Shown here piece after piece: positions 36,733 to 52,274 of a stretch of 64,000 nucleotides of DNA (its first letter is position 1; every line of letters starts with the position of its first letter). The notes under the pieces were generated by a model that did not search any database, was not told the DNA's origin, and worked only from the letters and a program-made list of their open reading frames with translations. This DNA is from Serratia marcescens subsp. marcescens ATCC 13880. GTDB taxonomy: Bacteria > Pseudomonadota > Gammaproteobacteria > Enterobacterales > Enterobacteriaceae. The translations under genes and the position numbers were made by a program. The DNA is taken from assembly GCF_017299535.1 (NCBI RefSeq), contig NZ_CP071238.1, forward strand, positions 4,898,001 through 4,962,000, read 5' to 3'.

Positions 36733-37560
36733 GTGGATACCGAATTACTGAAAACCTTTTTGGAGGTCAGTAGAACGCGTCACTTTGGCAGAGCCGCAGA
36801 ATCTTTGTACTTAACGCAGTCCGCGGTCAGTTTCCGCATCCGTCAGCTAGAAAACCAGTTGGGCGCAAATTTATTTACCCGTCATCGCAATAACATCCGC
36901 CTGACGCCTGCCGGTGAGCGGCTTCTGCCCTATGCCGAGAGCCTGATGAACACCTGGCAGTTGGCGAAGAAGGAAGTCGTGCGTTCGCTGCAACACACCG
37001 AGTTGTCGATCGGCGCTACCGCTTCGTTGTGGGAGGCCTATCTGACTCCCTGGTTGCAAGCACTCTATCAACAACGCGAGGCGCTGCAGCTAGAAGCCAG
37101 GGTGGCATTAAGGCACTCTTTGGTAAAACAACTGCATGAAAGGCAGCTCGATTTACTGATCACCACTGAACCGCCGAAGATGGATGAGTTGGCCAGCCAG
37201 CAACTGAGCAATTTCTCATTACGCCTGTTCTCATCCGCTTATCGTGACAAACAGGCCCCAATGCCCTACATCAAGCTGGAATGGGGAGCCGACTTCCACC
37301 AACAAGAAAACCGCATGTTGGAAGGTGATAACGTACCGGTGCTTACCACCACCTCCGCTCACCTGACGCGTCAGCTGTTGGAAACCACGGGCGGATGCGC
37401 TTTCCTGCCCAGCCATTGGGAAAAAGAGTACCCACAGCTGGTGGCCGCCACCGAGATCCCGCCGATTATCCGCCCACTGTATGCCGTCTGGTTGCAAAAC
37501 AGCGATCAACAACCTTTGATTCGGCAATTACTTAAAATACCTTTAAATACCGCAGCCTAA
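36733..37560 (+). CDS. hdfR: LysR-type regulator HdfR
   Basis: A 275-residue LysR-type regulator. The N-terminus after the GTG start at 36733 ([21 protein letters not shown]) matches E. coli HdfR, and GGAG lies eight bases upstream. The frame also opens at a TTG at 36721, which is less likely. In E. coli HdfR represses flhDC and activates gltBD. The DNA-binding half is nearly identical to E. coli and the C-terminal half more diverged. Confidence 0.92.
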   Translation: MDTELLKTFLEVSRTRHFGRAAESLYLTQSAVSFRIRQLENQLGANLFTRHRNNIRLTPAGERLLPYAESLMNTWQLAKKEVVRSLQHTELSIGATASLWEAYLTPWLQALYQQREALQLEARVALRHSLVKQLHERQLDLLITTEPPKMDELASQQLSNFSLRLFSSAYRDKQAPMPYIKLEWGADFHQQENRMLEGDNVPVLTTTSAHLTRQLLETTGGCAFLPSHWEKEYPQLVAATEIPPIIRPLYAVWLQNSDQQPLIRQLLKIPLNTAA

Positions 37561-37790
37561 AGCGCCATGGCGGCCTTAAAAGCCGCCACCGTGGTCTTGG
37601 CTGTCTATCATGCCAAAAGCCGCCCATCGCCTTCTGAGAGAAGAAAATGCAAAATGGTAGGAGAATCAGGAGGTCCGCGGGGGTAAAGATCGAAAGGCTA
37701 TGGAGCAACTCGGATCAGATAAGCATCAGCATAGAGCAGCAGATGCGCTCTTTTCCAAAACGATAACGCTCTAAGGATCGGGATAATAGG
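37561..37790. other. Intergenic region between hdfR and the rrn terminator
   Basis: No gene is visible. A GGCGGC / GCCGCC stem at 37569-37587 lies just after hdfR without a T tract and may be its weak terminator. Confidence 0.45.
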
Positions 37791-37822
37791 CAAAAAAAAA
37801 CCCTTTGCTTTCGCAAAGGGTT
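37791..37822 (-). terminator. rrn operon terminator
   Basis: On the minus strand a perfect 10-bp stem (AACCCTTTGC / GCAAAGGGTT) with a four-base loop is followed by a run of T, seven bases after tRNA-Trp. It ends the whole rRNA operon transcript. Confidence 0.93.
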
Positions 37823-37829
37823 CTTAATA

Positions 37830-37905
37830 TGGCAGGGGCGGAGAGACTCGAACTCGCGACACCCGGTTTTGGAGACCGGTGCTCTACCAACTGAGCTACG
37901 CCCCT
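37830..37905 (-). tRNA. tRNA-Trp (CCA)
   Basis: 76 bases beginning AGGGGCGTAGCTCAGTTGG and ending CCGCCCCTGCCA, with anticodon CCA. It is the last gene of the rrn operon, as trpT in E. coli rrnC. The CCA end is encoded. Confidence 0.97.
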
Positions 37906-37956
37906 AAATCTCGCTTAACATTATGCCTGCTAATAAAGCAGGCATAATTAAATAAG

Positions 37957-38033
37957 TGGCGGAACGGACGGGGCTCGAACCCGCGACCCCCTGCGTGACA
38001 GGCAGGTATTCTAACCAACTGAACTACCGCTCC
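37957..38033 (-). tRNA. tRNA-Asp (GTC)
   Basis: 77 bases beginning GGAGCGGTAGTTCAGTTGG and ending in encoded CCA, with anticodon GTC. It corresponds to aspT distal to E. coli rrnC. A short stem GCCTGC / GCAGGC lies between it and tRNA-Trp. Confidence 0.97.
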
Positions 38034-38125
38034 ACCGATTCTTTTACGTTGCATCTTTCGATGCCGGCAACATCGCGTTCTGCGATTTGCGCATTACCAG
38101 TCGTCACACTGATAACGTTTATTTG

Positions 38126-38245
38126 ATGCCTGGCAGTGTCCTACTCTCGCATGGGGAGACCCCACACTACCATCGGCGCTACGGCGTTTCACTTCTGAGT
38201 TCGGCATGGGGTCAGGTGGGACCACCGCGCTATTGCCGCCAGGCA
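38126..38245 (-). rRNA. rrf: 5S ribosomal RNA
   Basis: 120 bases with paired ends TGCCTGGC and GCCAGGCA and the usual enterobacterial interior. Confidence 0.97.
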
Positions 38246-38342
38246 AATTCGTTTCATTCCAACCGCTTCACTTCCGTCAAGCCATCAGAACCAATCTCGG
38301 AACTTCGCTGAAAATCTCTCTAAAAAACACCTTCGGTGTTGT

Positions 38343-41249
<2,907 letters not shown>

Positions 41250-41385
41250 TCACAACCCGAAGATGTTTCCATCGTTCGCGCTGCAAACATTTGAGAGACT
41301 CTATGACAGGTTACTCTTCATCCCAATACGTCTACGGAGGGACAAATTTCAGCCGTCATGTTTCAATTTTCAGCTTGTTCCAGAT

Positions 41386-41397
41386 TGTTAAAGAGCA
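41386..41397 (-). promoter_or_regulatory. boxA in the 16S-23S spacer
   Basis: TGCTCTTTAACA on the minus strand, between tRNA-Ala and 23S, is the antitermination element of rRNA operons. Confidence 0.85.
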
Positions 41398-41455
41398 AAA
41401 TACTTCGCAGCATACTGTCGCCAATATACTCTGAAGTATTAAATACCGGACTATA

Positions 41456-41531
41456 TGGTGGAGCTAAGCGGGATCGAACCGCTGACCTCCTGCGTGCAAG
41501 GCAGGCGCTCTCCCAGCTGAGCTATAGCCCC
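41456..41531 (-). tRNA. tRNA-Ala (TGC)
   Basis: 76 bases beginning GGGGCTATAGCTCAGCTGGG with anticodon TGC and encoded CCA, in the 16S-23S spacer. Confidence 0.97.
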
Positions 41532-41569
41532 ATACAGTCACGCGCAGTACCTTTTCCACTTCCGAGAAG

Positions 41570-41646
<77 letters not shown>

Positions 41647-41720
41647 ATAAAGGTATTTCTGCTCGTTACTTTCTATCAGACAATCTGTGTGAGCACGCCA
41701 CTCGAACTAATATCTTTAGG

Positions 41721-43262
<1,542 letters not shown>

Positions 43263-43416
43263 AAAGCTTGATTTGCTTCTACTCGAGAAGCGATGCTCAA
43301 AGATTTACTGCATGAATTTTACTTCAGTTAGTCACTCTTCAAGACTTGATATTTTTTTGCATCCGAAGATGCTGGATATCGTCTTGTGGAGTGCCCACAC
43401 AGATTGTCTGATAAAT

Positions 43417-43428
43417 TGTTAAAGAGCA
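43417..43428 (-). promoter_or_regulatory. boxA in the rrn leader
   Basis: TGCTCTTTAACA on the minus strand, about 155 bases upstream of 16S, is the leader antitermination site. Confidence 0.85.
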
Positions 43429-43459
43429 GTGCCGAGAAACTCATCGGCGCGGGCTGCGT

Positions 43460-43487
43460 ATACTACGCTTTTCGCCCGGAGAGTCAA
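43460..43487 (-). promoter_or_regulatory. rrn P2 promoter
   Basis: On the minus strand TTGACT (43487-43482), 16 bases, then TAGTAT (43465-43460), upstream of the leader boxA. Confidence 0.85.
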
Positions 43488-43556
43488 GCGTTTATTTCGC
43501 TTTCTTCTCGCTGACCCGGCGGCTTGTCAGTCGTTGTTCCCGGTCAGTGGAGGCGC

Positions 43557-43584
43557 ATTATAGGGAGTTCTCGGCGGGCCGCAA
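43557..43584 (-). promoter_or_regulatory. rrn P1 promoter
   Basis: On the minus strand TTGCGG (43584-43579), 16 bases, then TATAAT (43562-43557) with a GC-rich discriminator GCGCC. An A/T-rich UP-like element (GAAAAAATATTGAAAATAG) precedes it. This is the usual layout of a growth-rate-controlled P1, about 100 bases upstream of P2. It lies directly after the murI stop. Confidence 0.88.
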
Positions 43585-43635
43585 CCCCTATTTTCAATAT
43601 TTTTTCCAACCGTTGAATGTTTGACCAAAACACCG

Positions 43636-44499
43636 TTAAAGCGGCAGTTTTTTCAACGATTTAAAGCCGTAGCCCTGCAAAACGGGCAATAAAGCGTCAG
43701 TATCTTCATTTAACGCCATGCAATACGCCAGATTCTCTTCCTGGCTCGAGACCAGGCTTTCCTGCGTAGAGATGAGCCAGGCTGTGCGGCGGGCAATCGC
43801 CGCGCCGGAATCCACCAATCGGGTGCCTTCCGGCAACACCTGCATCAGCTCTTCAGCTAACAGAGGAAAATGGGTGCAGCCCAGCACGACGGTATCCGGC
43901 GGCTCGCGCATGCTCAGCCACGGATGCAGGATCTTCTTCAGCACCGGCAGCGGCACGGCTTCGCCATGCAGCTTGGCTTCCGCCAGCTCCACCAGTTCTG
44001 AAGAGCCCAGCAGTTCAATCTTGCAGTCGGTGGCGAAACGGGAAATCAGTTCGTGGGTGTAGCTGCGCTGTACGGTGCCGCGGGTCGCCAACAGGCCGAC
44101 AATGCCGTTGACGGTAAGACGGGCCGCCGGTTTAATGGCGGGCACCACGCCCACGACAGGGAAACTGAAACGCTCGCGCAGGGCCGGCAAGGAAACGGTG
44201 CTGGCGGTGTTGCAGGCAATGACGACAATCGCCAGAGGATGACGCTGCTGCACCGCGCCGACAATCTCCAGCACGCGCTCAACGATAAACTCTTCGGACT
44301 TCTCGCCGTAGGGGAACGCCACGTTGTCGAACGCGTATATATAGTGGAGATCCGGCAGCAACTGCCGAATCTCCTGATACACCGACAGCCCGCCGACGCC
44401 GGAATCAAAAACCAGCACCGTCGGGCGAGGTGTGGCGGTGCTGTTAGAAGGTATAGCTTCCAGTGAGGTAGTATTCTCTTCCTGGAGTAGCGTAGCCAT
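43636..44499 (-). CDS. murI: Glutamate racemase
   Basis: A 287-residue enzyme making D-glutamate for peptidoglycan. Catalytic cysteines lie in VVIACNTAS and [11 protein letters not shown]. The start MATLLQEEN at 44499 matches E. coli MurI (285 aa). The first 56 bases overlap the end of btuB. It is followed by the rrn P1 promoter, as upstream of E. coli rrnB. Confidence 0.95.
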   Translation of the reverse strand: MATLLQEENTTSLEAIPSNSTATPRPTVLVFDSGVGGLSVYQEIRQLLPDLHYIYAFDNVAFPYGEKSEEFIVERVLEIVGAVQQRHPLAIVVIACNTASTVSLPALRERFSFPVVGVVPAIKPAARLTVNGIVGLLATRGTVQRSYTHELISRFATDCKIELLGSSELVELAEAKLHGEAVPLPVLKKILHPWLSMREPPDTVVLGCTHFPLLAEELMQVLPEGTRLVDSGAAIARRTAWLISTQESLVSSQEENLAYCMALNEDTDALLPVLQGYGFKSLKKLPL

Positions 44500-46315
44500 A
44501 GGCCGTCTCATAATCTTTATCAAACAGGTTGGCAATTCTACCACGAACTGTCAGATGAGATGTGACCGGATACGAAACTGCGAGATCCCACAGACTCACG
44601 CCGCCAAGTTTAACGCTTTGTTCCGGATAGGTACTGTAATCCTTGTCATAACGTTGACCCAGATATTGATAAGTCACCGCCCAGTCAAAGTCATACAGCT
44701 GCCAGTCCAGCTCATATTTCACCTGCTGCTTGGCGCGCCGCAGCAGCACTTCATTGGTCTTGGCGTTGCGAGGATCGACATAGTCATAACCAATCTGATG
44801 CGTCAACGGGCCGGTATCAAACGAGGCCGTAGCTTCAATCCCTTTGATGGTCGCCTTACCCACGTTGTAATAGACGTAGTTGGTTTCCCCCGTGGAATCG
44901 ATCAAATTGTCGATGTCGTTGCGATAACCGGAGATGCGCCAGGTCACCGGGCCGGTCAGCCCTTCAAAGCCACCTTCCCACTGCTTGCTTTCTTCCGGTT
45001 TCAGATCGGTGTTGTTACCGAAGTTGCCGTATAGCTGGCTCATATTCGGTGCTTTGAACGCCGTGCCATACGACGCGATAAAACGGTATCCCTCGACGAA
45101 TTCCCATGCCGCGCTGGTTTGCCAGGTGCCATGCCAGCCAAACTCGGAATGATCGTCACCTCGAACCGCGCCTTCCAGCGTTACCGGGCCAACCAGTTGC
45201 TGCGCAGTCAGATAGATGCCTGCATCACGTTGGCTTTTTTCACCCTTCACGGTGGTGGAATCCGGTTTGATTTTCTGTTGCTGCCAGTCGACGCCAGAGC
45301 TTACGGTACCCTGTCCAACCTGCAGCGTATTGCCCCACTGCAGGTTGTACTGTTCGGAATCCACCAGGCTGGCAGAGCTGTCATGCATGCCGAGGCGAGG
45401 ATCGTAATCGTAATCCTTGCTATGGCTGTAGCTGCCAATCACTTGTGTTGCGTAAATGCCTTCTTTATAGCGCAATCCGGTATCCCAGGTTTGGCTATAC
45501 AGTTTGCGCGTATCCAGCAGAGGGCTGGTCGGTGAGGAATAATAACTATCATACGCCGTGCGGTTGTCGTAACCATACCCGCGCACAAAACCGCTGACCG
45601 ATTCGCTGAACTGGTGCTCAAGCGCACCATACAGCGACTTACTCATAAAGCCATCGCGATCCTGCTGGCTTTGCATGCCGGTGCTGCCGTAGGCCACCAC
45701 GTCATACCCTTTGGTGTAGGTGTAGTCACCCGCCACCGTCGCCACGGTGCTGTCGCCCAACGGCTGTTGAGTCGACGCGTCATAGGATTGATAGCCGTTG
45801 GAGCCGACGCCGGCTGAGAGCGTAGTACCGTTCTTTTCACGCGTGGTAATGATGTTGACTACGCCGCCGATGGCGTCGGAACCGTATACCGCCGAACGCG
45901 GGCCGCGAATGTATTCGACTTTCTGCACCAGAGAAATCGGGATTTGGCTGAGATCGGAAGAGCCGCTGACGCCCGCCTGATTAAGGCGAATGCCGTCAAT
46001 TAGCACCAGCACGTGGCTGGAGTTGGTGCCGCGAATAAACAGCGAGCTCTTTTGCCCCAACCCGCCGTTTTGGCCAACGTCCACGCCCGGCAAACGGCGC
46101 ATCACGTCGGTCAGGCTCTTGGCCTGCCAGCGATCGATATCGTTACGGGTGACGACAGAGGTCGGCGCCAATACGGAAGAAACCGGCTGCGGGAAGCGGT
46201 TGGCGGTCACCACCAGGTTATCGCCATTCGTGGCAGTGGTGTTGTCTTGCGCCCATCCAGAAAAAGCCGTGACGGAGGAGACCACCGCCAGCAGCGTATT
46301 TTTTGTAATTGTCAT
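44444..46315 (-). CDS. btuB: TonB-dependent vitamin B12 outer-membrane transporter
   Basis: A 623-residue 22-strand barrel receptor for cobalamins. It has a signal peptide ending near GWAQ, a TonB box (DNLVVTANR), the plug domain ([31 protein letters not shown]) and the C-terminal YLTGSYTF. The ATG at 46315 is preferred; the frame also opens at a TTG at 46330. It is controlled by the upstream cobalamin riboswitch. Its 3' end overlaps murI. Confidence 0.96.
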   Translation of the reverse strand: MTITKNTLLAVVSSVTAFSGWAQDNTTATNGDNLVVTANRFPQPVSSVLAPTSVVTRNDIDRWQAKSLTDVMRRLPGVDVGQNGGLGQKSSLFIRGTNSSHVLVLIDGIRLNQAGVSGSSDLSQIPISLVQKVEYIRGPRSAVYGSDAIGGVVNIITTREKNGTTLSAGVGSNGYQSYDASTQQPLGDSTVATVAGDYTYTKGYDVVAYGSTGMQSQQDRDGFMSKSLYGALEHQFSESVSGFVRGYGYDNRTAYDSYYSSPTSPLLDTRKLYSQTWDTGLRYKEGIYATQVIGSYSHSKDYDYDPRLGMHDSSASLVDSEQYNLQWGNTLQVGQGTVSSGVDWQQQKIKPDSTTVKGEKSQRDAGIYLTAQQLVGPVTLEGAVRGDDHSEFGWHGTWQTSAAWEFVEGYRFIASYGTAFKAPNMSQLYGNFGNNTDLKPEESKQWEGGFEGLTGPVTWRISGYRNDIDNLIDSTGETNYVYYNVGKATIKGIEATASFDTGPLTHQIGYDYVDPRNAKTNEVLLRRAKQQVKYELDWQLYDFDWAVTYQYLGQRYDKDYSTYPEQSVKLGGVSLWDLAVSYPVTSHLTVRGRIANLFDKDYETAYGYATPGREYYLTGSYTF

Positions 46316-46322
46316 GAGAAAA

Positions 46323-46347
46323 GCATCCAAACTTAATTGGCGGATGC
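46323..46347 (-). promoter_or_regulatory. Hairpin masking the btuB ribosome binding site
   Basis: GCATCC (46347-46342) pairs with GGATGC (46328-46323), which contains the only SD-like GGA before the btuB start. It probably is the expression platform of the riboswitch. Confidence 0.65.
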
Positions 46348-46394
46348 CGCAGGATCATGGCCGGTAGTTCGCGACGGCCACGGACATTGCGACG

Positions 46395-46592
46395 TAACAC
46401 CGGCAGGTCTTCGGGCTTGGGATTTGCGGGCCGCGGGGCGCGACCGGCAACGGGCGATGACTTCCCATCCTGCAATGGACAGTGTCTGCGTCGAAACGCT
46501 ATCGCCGTGACTTCCCCTTACCGCTGCGCGTCAGCTCCGGATTCACACCGGATTCCCTTTTCACTCGCTGTTTGAGGCCGGACGGCAATGCT
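46395..46592 (-). ncRNA. Cobalamin riboswitch of btuB
   Basis: On the minus strand it shows the conserved order of the B12 element: an early GGGAATCCGGTGTGAATCC segment, GCTGACGCGCAGCGGTAA, CACTGTC followed by GGGAAGTC, and the B12 box GCCCGAAGACCTGCCGGTGT at 46416-46397. Adenosylcobalamin binding should close the downstream RBS hairpin and reduce BtuB synthesis. Confidence 0.93.
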
Positions 46593-46719
46593 ACGATCAA
46601 TGCAAATAGATGTCTAGACTGCTATTAATGTTACAAATAATAAACGCGACAAAACTGGACTTCACGGGCTGATTCCCTACAATCCCCGCTGATCAAATTT
46701 GCCTGACGAGAAGACACAC

Positions 46720-47823
46720 ATGACGCCCGAGAATTTGCCTATTGAACGTTACGATGACCAACTGGCGGAGAAAGTCGCCCGCCTGAAGACGTTGATGTCA
46801 CCGTTCGCGGCGCCCGAGCCGGAAGTGTTCCGCTCGCCAGTCGACCACTACCGCATGCGCGCCGAGTTCCGCATCTGGCACGACGCGGACGACATGTATC
46901 ACATCATGTTCGATCAGCAGACCAAGCAGCGTATTCGCGTCGATCAATTCCCGGCCGCCAGCGAACTGATCAACCGCCTGATGAGCGCCCTGATCGCCGC
47001 GCTGAAACCGGAGCCGATCCTGCGCCACAAGCTGTTTCAGATCGATTATCTGTCGACGCAAAGCGGTAAAATCATCGCCTCGCTGCTGTACCACCGCAAG
47101 CTGGATGACGTTTGGCAACGGCGCGCCGAGCAGCTGCGCGACGAGCTGCGCGCTCAGGGTTTTGACCTGCAGTTGATCGGCCGGGCGTCGAAGACCAAAA
47201 TCATGCTCGACCAGGATTATGTTGACGAAGTGCTGACGGTCGCCGGCCGCGATATGATCTATCGCCAGGTGGAAAACAGCTTCACTCAACCCAACGCGGC
47301 CATGAACGTGCAGATGCTGGAATGGGCGCTGGCGGTCACCGCCGGTTCCAAAGGCGATTTGCTGGAACTGTATTGCGGCAACGGCAACTTCTCGCTGGCG
47401 TTGGCGCGCAATTTCGAGCGCGTGCTGGCGACCGAGATCGCCAAGCCGTCGGTGGCGGCGGCGCAGTACAACATCGCCGCCAACCATATCGACAACGTGC
47501 AGATCATCCGCATGGCGGCGGAAGACTTCACCCAGGCGATGAACGGAGTACGCGAATTCAACCGGTTGAAAGGCATCGATCTGAGCGGCTACAACTGCGA
47601 GACGATTTTCGTCGATCCGCCGCGCAGCGGGCTGGACGCGGAAACGGTGAAGATGGTGCAGGCTTACCCGCGCATTCTGTATATTTCATGCAATCCGGAA
47701 ACGCTGTGCGCCAACCTGGAAACGCTGCAGGCCACGCACCGGGTCAGCCGTCTGGCGCTGTTCGACCAGTTCCCGTATACCCATCACATGGAATGCGGCG
47801 TGTTGCTGGAAAAACACCGCTGA
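46720..47823 (+). CDS. trmA: tRNA (uracil-5-)-methyltransferase
   Basis: A 367-residue SAM enzyme that makes m5U54 in the T loop of tRNAs. SAM motif [15 protein letters not shown] is at about 214, and the nucleophilic cysteine is in YISCNPETL. The start [19 protein letters not shown] fits E. coli TrmA (366 aa). It is divergent from btuB as in E. coli. Confidence 0.96.
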   Translation: MTPENLPIERYDDQLAEKVARLKTLMSPFAAPEPEVFRSPVDHYRMRAEFRIWHDADDMYHIMFDQQTKQRIRVDQFPAASELINRLMSALIAALKPEPILRHKLFQIDYLSTQSGKIIASLLYHRKLDDVWQRRAEQLRDELRAQGFDLQLIGRASKTKIMLDQDYVDEVLTVAGRDMIYRQVENSFTQPNAAMNVQMLEWALAVTAGSKGDLLELYCGNGNFSLALARNFERVLATEIAKPSVAAAQYNIAANHIDNVQIIRMAAEDFTQAMNGVREFNRLKGIDLSGYNCETIFVDPPRSGLDAETVKMVQAYPRILYISCNPETLCANLETLQATHRVSRLALFDQFPYTHHMECGVLLEKHR

Positions 47824-47830
47824 TACGACA

Positions 47831-47857
47831 GGGGCGCCATATGGCGCCCCGTTTCAT
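47831..47857. terminator. Terminator between trmA and yijD
   Basis: A perfect 20-base palindrome, GGGGCGCCAT followed by its complement, then GTTTCATT, between the two convergent genes. Confidence 0.65.
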
Positions 47858-48231
47858 TACGGCTCTTGAGTCGGCGCATCCAGCGTCTTGCGCGCCTTCA
47901 GCTTGACCCCAATCCACAGCACCAGCGCCACACACACTACCGACGGCAGGAAGTTGGAACCGATCTGCGGGTATTCGGCGCGCACGATGGCGCTGTACAT
48001 CAGCAGCCCCAGCAGGAAGCAGGCCGCCGCCAGCTTCGGCATGCCGTCCGGCATGGCGCGGTTCAGGTAACGCTGATGCAGGCAGTACACCGCCAGCACC
48101 AACGCAATCAGCGGGAAGATCGAAAACGGCACCACCGAGCTGAACAGCGCGGCAAAGGAACCGTTGATCGAAAGGCCGGCAATCAACGCCAGCAGTAAGG
48201 TGCCATTTTCACGGCCTGGTTTTTCCATCAT
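47857..48231 (-). CDS. yijD: Inner membrane protein YijD
   Basis: A 124-residue protein with four hydrophobic segments, similar to E. coli YijD (119 aa) along its length ([32 protein letters not shown]). The function is unknown. It starts 11 bases after fabR with AAAAGG before the ATG, so it forms an operon with fabR. Confidence 0.92.
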   Translation of the reverse strand: MMEKPGRENGTLLLALIAGLSINGSFAALFSSVVPFSIFPLIALVLAVYCLHQRYLNRAMPDGMPKLAAACFLLGLLMYSAIVRAEYPQIGSNFLPSVVCVALVLWIGVKLKARKTLDAPTQEP

Positions 48232-48242
48232 TGTTTACCTTT

Positions 48243-48875
48243 TTATACGTGGGACACAGAAGCTTTTTCTTGTTCGCGACGATACCAGTAATACGCCCCT
48301 TTGGAGATCATACGCAATTGCAGCACCAGCCGCTCTTCCAGCTGCTGCCGCTGCTCGACGTCGATATCCAGCGCTTCCGCGCCGGCGCTGAACACGATGG
48401 TGACCATCGCCTCCGCCTGCGCTTCGGTAAAGCTGCGCGGCATATGGTTTTCCAACTCGAGGTAGTCCGCCAGTTCGGCGATGAAATGCTGGATCTCGCG
48501 CGCCACCGCCGCACGGAATGCCGCCGACGTGCCGGAGCGCTCGCGCAGCAGCAGGCGGAAGGCGTTCGGGTTGTTGCCGATAAATTCCATAAAGGTGGAC
48601 ACCGAGGTGCGGATCACGCTGCCGCCCTTGGCGATGCGTTGGCGCGCCTGGCGCATCAACTGACGCAGCATCAGGCCGCTTTCGTCCACCATGGTCAGCC
48701 CCAGCTCATCCACGTCGCGGAAATGGCGGTAAAACGACGTGGGCGCGATGCCCGCCTCGCGTGAAACTTCCCGCAGGCTCAGGCTGGCGAAACTGCGTTC
48801 GGCGCTCAGCTGGCTGAATGCGGCTTCGATCAGGGAACGACGAGTCCGTTCTTTTTGTTGTGCTCTGACGCCCAT
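48243..48875 (-). CDS. fabR: TetR-family repressor of unsaturated fatty acid synthesis
   Basis: A 210-residue regulator almost identical to E. coli FabR. The helix-turn-helix is [20 protein letters not shown]. It represses fabA and fabB in response to the ratio of saturated to unsaturated acyl chains. The start MGVRAQQKE at 48875 is used; an ATG two codons upstream is possible. It is divergent from sthA. Confidence 0.95.
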   Translation of the reverse strand: MGVRAQQKERTRRSLIEAAFSQLSAERSFASLSLREVSREAGIAPTSFYRHFRDVDELGLTMVDESGLMLRQLMRQARQRIAKGGSVIRTSVSTFMEFIGNNPNAFRLLLRERSGTSAAFRAAVAREIQHFIAELADYLELENHMPRSFTEAQAEAMVTIVFSAGAEALDIDVEQRQQLEERLVLQLRMISKGAYYWYRREQEKASVSHV

Positions 48876-49093
48876 ATGCATATCCGGATAGGTTCCATTC
48901 TCTCAGTCTAACGCCCTAGACTCGGCAATATAGCAAATTTTATTGCAACAGCATTTATACTAACGCGCTCTATCACACTTCCGCCCTGAGCCGATTGTGC
49001 TTTGACTCAAAAAGCCTAATGGTGATTGGGTGAGCAGCGCTATGATGTTAAGATACCGTTGTAATCTTGTATAAAAAAACAGGTCTCTCCTAC

Positions 49094-50491
49094 ATGCAAC
49101 AGCACTATCAATTTGATGCCATTGTGATTGGCTCGGGCCCTGGTGGTGAAGGTGCCGCCATGGGGCTGGTGAAACAGGGCGCCCGCGTGGCCGTTATCGA
49201 ACGGTACAACAACGTAGGCGGCGGATGTACCCACTGGGGCACCATCCCTTCCAAAGCCCTCCGCCACGCCGTCAGCCGCATTATCGAATTCAACCAGAAC
49301 CCGCTTTACAACAACTCGCGCACGCTCAGCGCGACCTTCCCTGACATTTTACGCCACGCCGATAACGTCATCAGCCAGCAGACCCGCATGCGCCAAGGGT
49401 TTTATGAGCGGAACCAGTGCAAACTGTTCGCCGGCGACGCACGCTTCATCGACGCCAACACCGTCAGCGTCAGCTACATGGACGGCACCCAGGACACCAT
49501 CCGCGCCGACCACATCGTGATCGCCTGCGGCTCGCGCCCTTACCATCCGGCCAGCGTCGATTTCAATCACCCGCGCATCTACGACAGCGACTCCATTCTC
49601 GAGCTGAGCCATGAACCGCGCCACGTGATCATTTACGGCGCCGGGGTGATCGGCTGTGAATATGCGTCTATCTTCCGCGGTCTGAACGTCAAGGTGGATC
49701 TGATCAACACCCGCGACCGCCTGCTGGCGTTCCTCGATCAAGAGATGTCGGATTCGCTCTCTTATCACTTCTGGAACAACGGCGTGGTGATCCGCCACAA
49801 CGAAGAATTCGAGAAGATCGAAGGCACCGAAGACGGCGTGATCGTGCACCTGAAGTCCGGCAAGAAGGTGAAAGCGGACTGCCTGCTGTACGCCAACGGC
49901 CGTACCGGCAACACCGATTCGTTGGGGTTGGAGAACGTCGGTCTGGAGTCGGACAGCCGCGGGTTGCTGAAGGTGAACAGCATGTATCAAACCGCGCTGT
50001 CGCACATCTACGCGGTCGGTGACGTGATCGGCTATCCGAGCCTGGCTTCCGCCGCCTACGATCAGGGCCGCATCGCCGCCCAGGCGATCGCTTCCGGCGA
50101 AGCCAGCGGCCATCTAATCGAAGATATCCCGACCGGCATCTACACCATTCCGGAAATCAGCTCCGTCGGCAAAACCGAGCAGGAACTGACGGCGATGAAA
50201 GTGCCGTATGAAGTGGGCCGCGCCCAGTTCAAGCATCTGGCGCGCGCGCAGATCGCCGGGATGAACGTCGGCAGCCTGAAGATCCTGTTCCATCGCGACA
50301 CCCTGCAGATCCTCGGGATCCACTGCTTCGGCGAGCGTGCGGCGGAGATCATCCACATCGGTCAGGCGATCATGGAACAGAAAGGTGAAGGCAATACTAT
50401 CGAGTATTTCGTTAATACGACCTTCAACTATCCGACCATGGCCGAAGCCTACCGGGTGGCGGCGCTTAACGGCTTAAACCGCCTGTTTTAA
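49094..50491 (+). CDS. sthA: Soluble pyridine nucleotide transhydrogenase
   Basis: A 465-residue FAD enzyme transferring hydride between NADPH and NAD+. FAD motif [17 protein letters not shown](P) motif [14 protein letters not shown]. The redox disulfide of related reductases is absent: in [13 protein letters not shown] only the first cysteine remains, which is typical of SthA. The start [10 protein letters not shown] is chosen. It overlaps convergent oxyR by 18 bases. Confidence 0.95.
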   Translation: MQQHYQFDAIVIGSGPGGEGAAMGLVKQGARVAVIERYNNVGGGCTHWGTIPSKALRHAVSRIIEFNQNPLYNNSRTLSATFPDILRHADNVISQQTRMRQGFYERNQCKLFAGDARFIDANTVSVSYMDGTQDTIRADHIVIACGSRPYHPASVDFNHPRIYDSDSILELSHEPRHVIIYGAGVIGCEYASIFRGLNVKVDLINTRDRLLAFLDQEMSDSLSYHFWNNGVVIRHNEEFEKIEGTEDGVIVHLKSGKKVKADCLLYANGRTGNTDSLGLENVGLESDSRGLLKVNSMYQTALSHIYAVGDVIGYPSLASAAYDQGRIAAQAIASGEASGHLIEDIPTGIYTIPEISSVGKTEQELTAMKVPYEVGRAQFKHLARAQIAGMNVGSLKILFHRDTLQILGIHCFGERAAEIIHIGQAIMEQKGEGNTIEYFVNTTFNYPTMAEAYRVAALNGLNRLF

Positions 50492-51391
50492 CGCGCTGTC
50501 GATGTAGCCCTGCATGTGCTCGCGGATCGCTTCGGCCAACTGCTCATAACGGCTGCGCAGTGGGGAACCGGGGCGATACACCAACGCGATGGTGCGCTTC
50601 GGTTCCGGCTTGTAGCAATCCAGATAGCACACGCCGTCGCGTTCGCGCTGCGGCGGCACCGCCAGTGACGGCAGCAGGGTAATGCCGCTGCCGGCAGCGA
50701 CCATATTGCGCAACGTTTCCAGACTGGTGGCGCGGAAGTGAGTATCTTCGTCCGCGCCCGCCTGGAAGCAGAAGCCCATCGCCTGATCGCGCAGGCAGTG
50801 GCCATCTTCCAGCATCAGCAGCTTCTCTCCCGCCAAATCCGGCATCGCCACGCGCTCGCGCTGCGCCCACGGGTGATCGGAATACACCGCCAGCTTCATC
50901 GGTTCATCGAACAGAGGCACTTCGATAAACGCCTCGGTTTCCTTCACCAACGCCAGAATGGCGCAGTCCAGTTTGCCGCTGTCGAGTTGCGCCAGCAGTT
51001 GGTGAGTTTGCGCTTCGTGCAGGTACATTTCCAGTTTCGGGAAGGTTTTGTGCAGTGTCGGTATGATCTGCGGCAGCAGATAAGGCCCCACGGTCGGGAT
51101 CAGGCCGATGTGCAGCGGCCCGGACATGGCTTCGCCCTGCTGGCTGGCCATCTCCTTCAACACTTTCACTTCGCGCAGCACGGTACGCGCCTGCTCCACC
51201 AGCAACAGACCCGCCTGGGTGAACAGCACCTTGCGGCTGGTGCGCTCGAGCAGCATGACGCCCAACTCGTCTTCCAGCTTGCGGATCTGCCCGCTCAGCG
51301 TGGGCTGGCTCACATGGCATGAATCGGCCGCACGGCGGAAGTGCCGGTGCTCAGCCAAGGCGACCAGATACTCTAAATCACGAATATTCAT
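50474..51391 (-). CDS. oxyR: Peroxide-sensing LysR-type regulator OxyR
   Basis: A 305-residue regulator, the same length as E. coli OxyR, with redox cysteines Cys199 and Cys208 in [13 protein letters not shown]. The helix-turn-helix [20 protein letters not shown] is unchanged from E. coli. GGAGGGAAACA precedes the ATG. An OxyR site lies 20 bases upstream between it and the divergent peroxiredoxin gene. Confidence 0.97.
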   Translation of the reverse strand: MNIRDLEYLVALAEHRHFRRAADSCHVSQPTLSGQIRKLEDELGVMLLERTSRKVLFTQAGLLLVEQARTVLREVKVLKEMASQQGEAMSGPLHIGLIPTVGPYLLPQIIPTLHKTFPKLEMYLHEAQTHQLLAQLDSGKLDCAILALVKETEAFIEVPLFDEPMKLAVYSDHPWAQRERVAMPDLAGEKLLMLEDGHCLRDQAMGFCFQAGADEDTHFRATSLETLRNMVAAGSGITLLPSLAVPPQRERDGVCYLDCYKPEPKRTIALVYRPGSPLRSRYEQLAEAIREHMQGYIDSALKQAV

Positions 51392-51410
51392 TGTTTCCCT
51401 CCATTCCATG

Positions 51411-51447
51411 ATAGCTCATGGCGATAGATAAGATAGCAATGAGCGAT
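51411..51447. promoter_or_regulatory. OxyR binding site
   Basis: ATAG-N7-CGAT-N7-ATAG-N7-CGAT, with all three spacers exactly seven. The OxyR consensus is ATAG-N7-CTAT repeated with N7 between, so 14 of 16 defined bases match. It should repress oxyR and activate the divergent peroxiredoxin-glutaredoxin gene. Confidence 0.85.
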
Positions 51448-51542
51448 TAGATCTATCAAGCCCCAGCGACAATAATGTGTCCCAACGAAGCGATATCGCG
51501 CTAAATGCTAAAAATTACTTTTCCTAATTAAGGGGTTAATCA

Positions 51543-52274
51543 ATGTTTACCAGTCAAGAAGGCAAGAAAGTTCCTCAGGTTACTTTCCACACCCGTCAGG
51601 GCGACCAATGGATTGATGTGACCACTGATGACCTGTTCAAAAACAAAACCGTTATCGTGTTCTCGCTGCCGGGCGCGTTTACGCCGACCTGCTCTTCAAG
51701 CCATCTGCCGCGTTACAACGAGCTGTCCAGCGTATTCAAACAACACGGCGTCGACAGCATTCTGTGCGTCTCGGTGAACGACACCTTCGTGATGAACGCC
51801 TGGAAAGCCGACCAACATGCGGAAAACATCACCTTCGTGCCGGACGGCAACGGTGAATTCACCAAAGGCATGAACATGCTGGTCGAGAAAGCGGATCTGG
51901 GCTTTGGCCCTCGCTCATGGCGCTACTCAATGCTGGTGCGCAACGGCGTGGTCGAGAAAATGTTTGTCGAGCCGAACAAGCCGGGCGACCCGTTTGAAGT
52001 GTCCGATGCCGACACCATGCTGAAATACCTGGCGCCGGAATTCAAAGTGCAGGAATCGGTCTCTCTGTTCACCAAACCGGGCTGCCCATTCTGCGCCAAA
52101 GCCAAGCAGATGCTGCAAGAGCGTGGCATTCAGTATGAAGAGATCGTGCTGGGCAAAGACGCCACCACCGTCAGCCTGCGCGCCGTCAGCGGCCGCGCCA
52201 CGGTGCCGCAAGTATTCATCGGCGGTCGTCACATCGGCGGCAGCGACGATCTGGAAACCTTCCTGTCAGCTTAA
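51543..52274 (+). CDS. Peroxiredoxin-glutaredoxin fusion (Prx5-Grx hybrid)
   Basis: A 243-residue cytosolic glutathione-dependent peroxidase. Residues 1-165 are a Prx5-type peroxiredoxin with peroxidatic Cys50 in PGAFTPTC. Residues 170-243 are a glutaredoxin with the CPFC active site at 181-184 and TVPQVFIGG. Such hybrids are known from Haemophilus influenzae. The gene is divergent from oxyR across the OxyR site, so it is probably peroxide-induced. E. coli has oxyS in this place. Its 3' UTR carries the OxyS-like segment. Confidence 0.95.
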   Translation: MFTSQEGKKVPQVTFHTRQGDQWIDVTTDDLFKNKTVIVFSLPGAFTPTCSSSHLPRYNELSSVFKQHGVDSILCVSVNDTFVMNAWKADQHAENITFVPDGNGEFTKGMNMLVEKADLGFGPRSWRYSMLVRNGVVEKMFVEPNKPGDPFEVSDADTMLKYLAPEFKVQESVSLFTKPGCPFCAKAKQMLQERGIQYEEIVLGKDATTVSLRAVSGRATVPQVFIGGRHIGGSDDLETFLSA

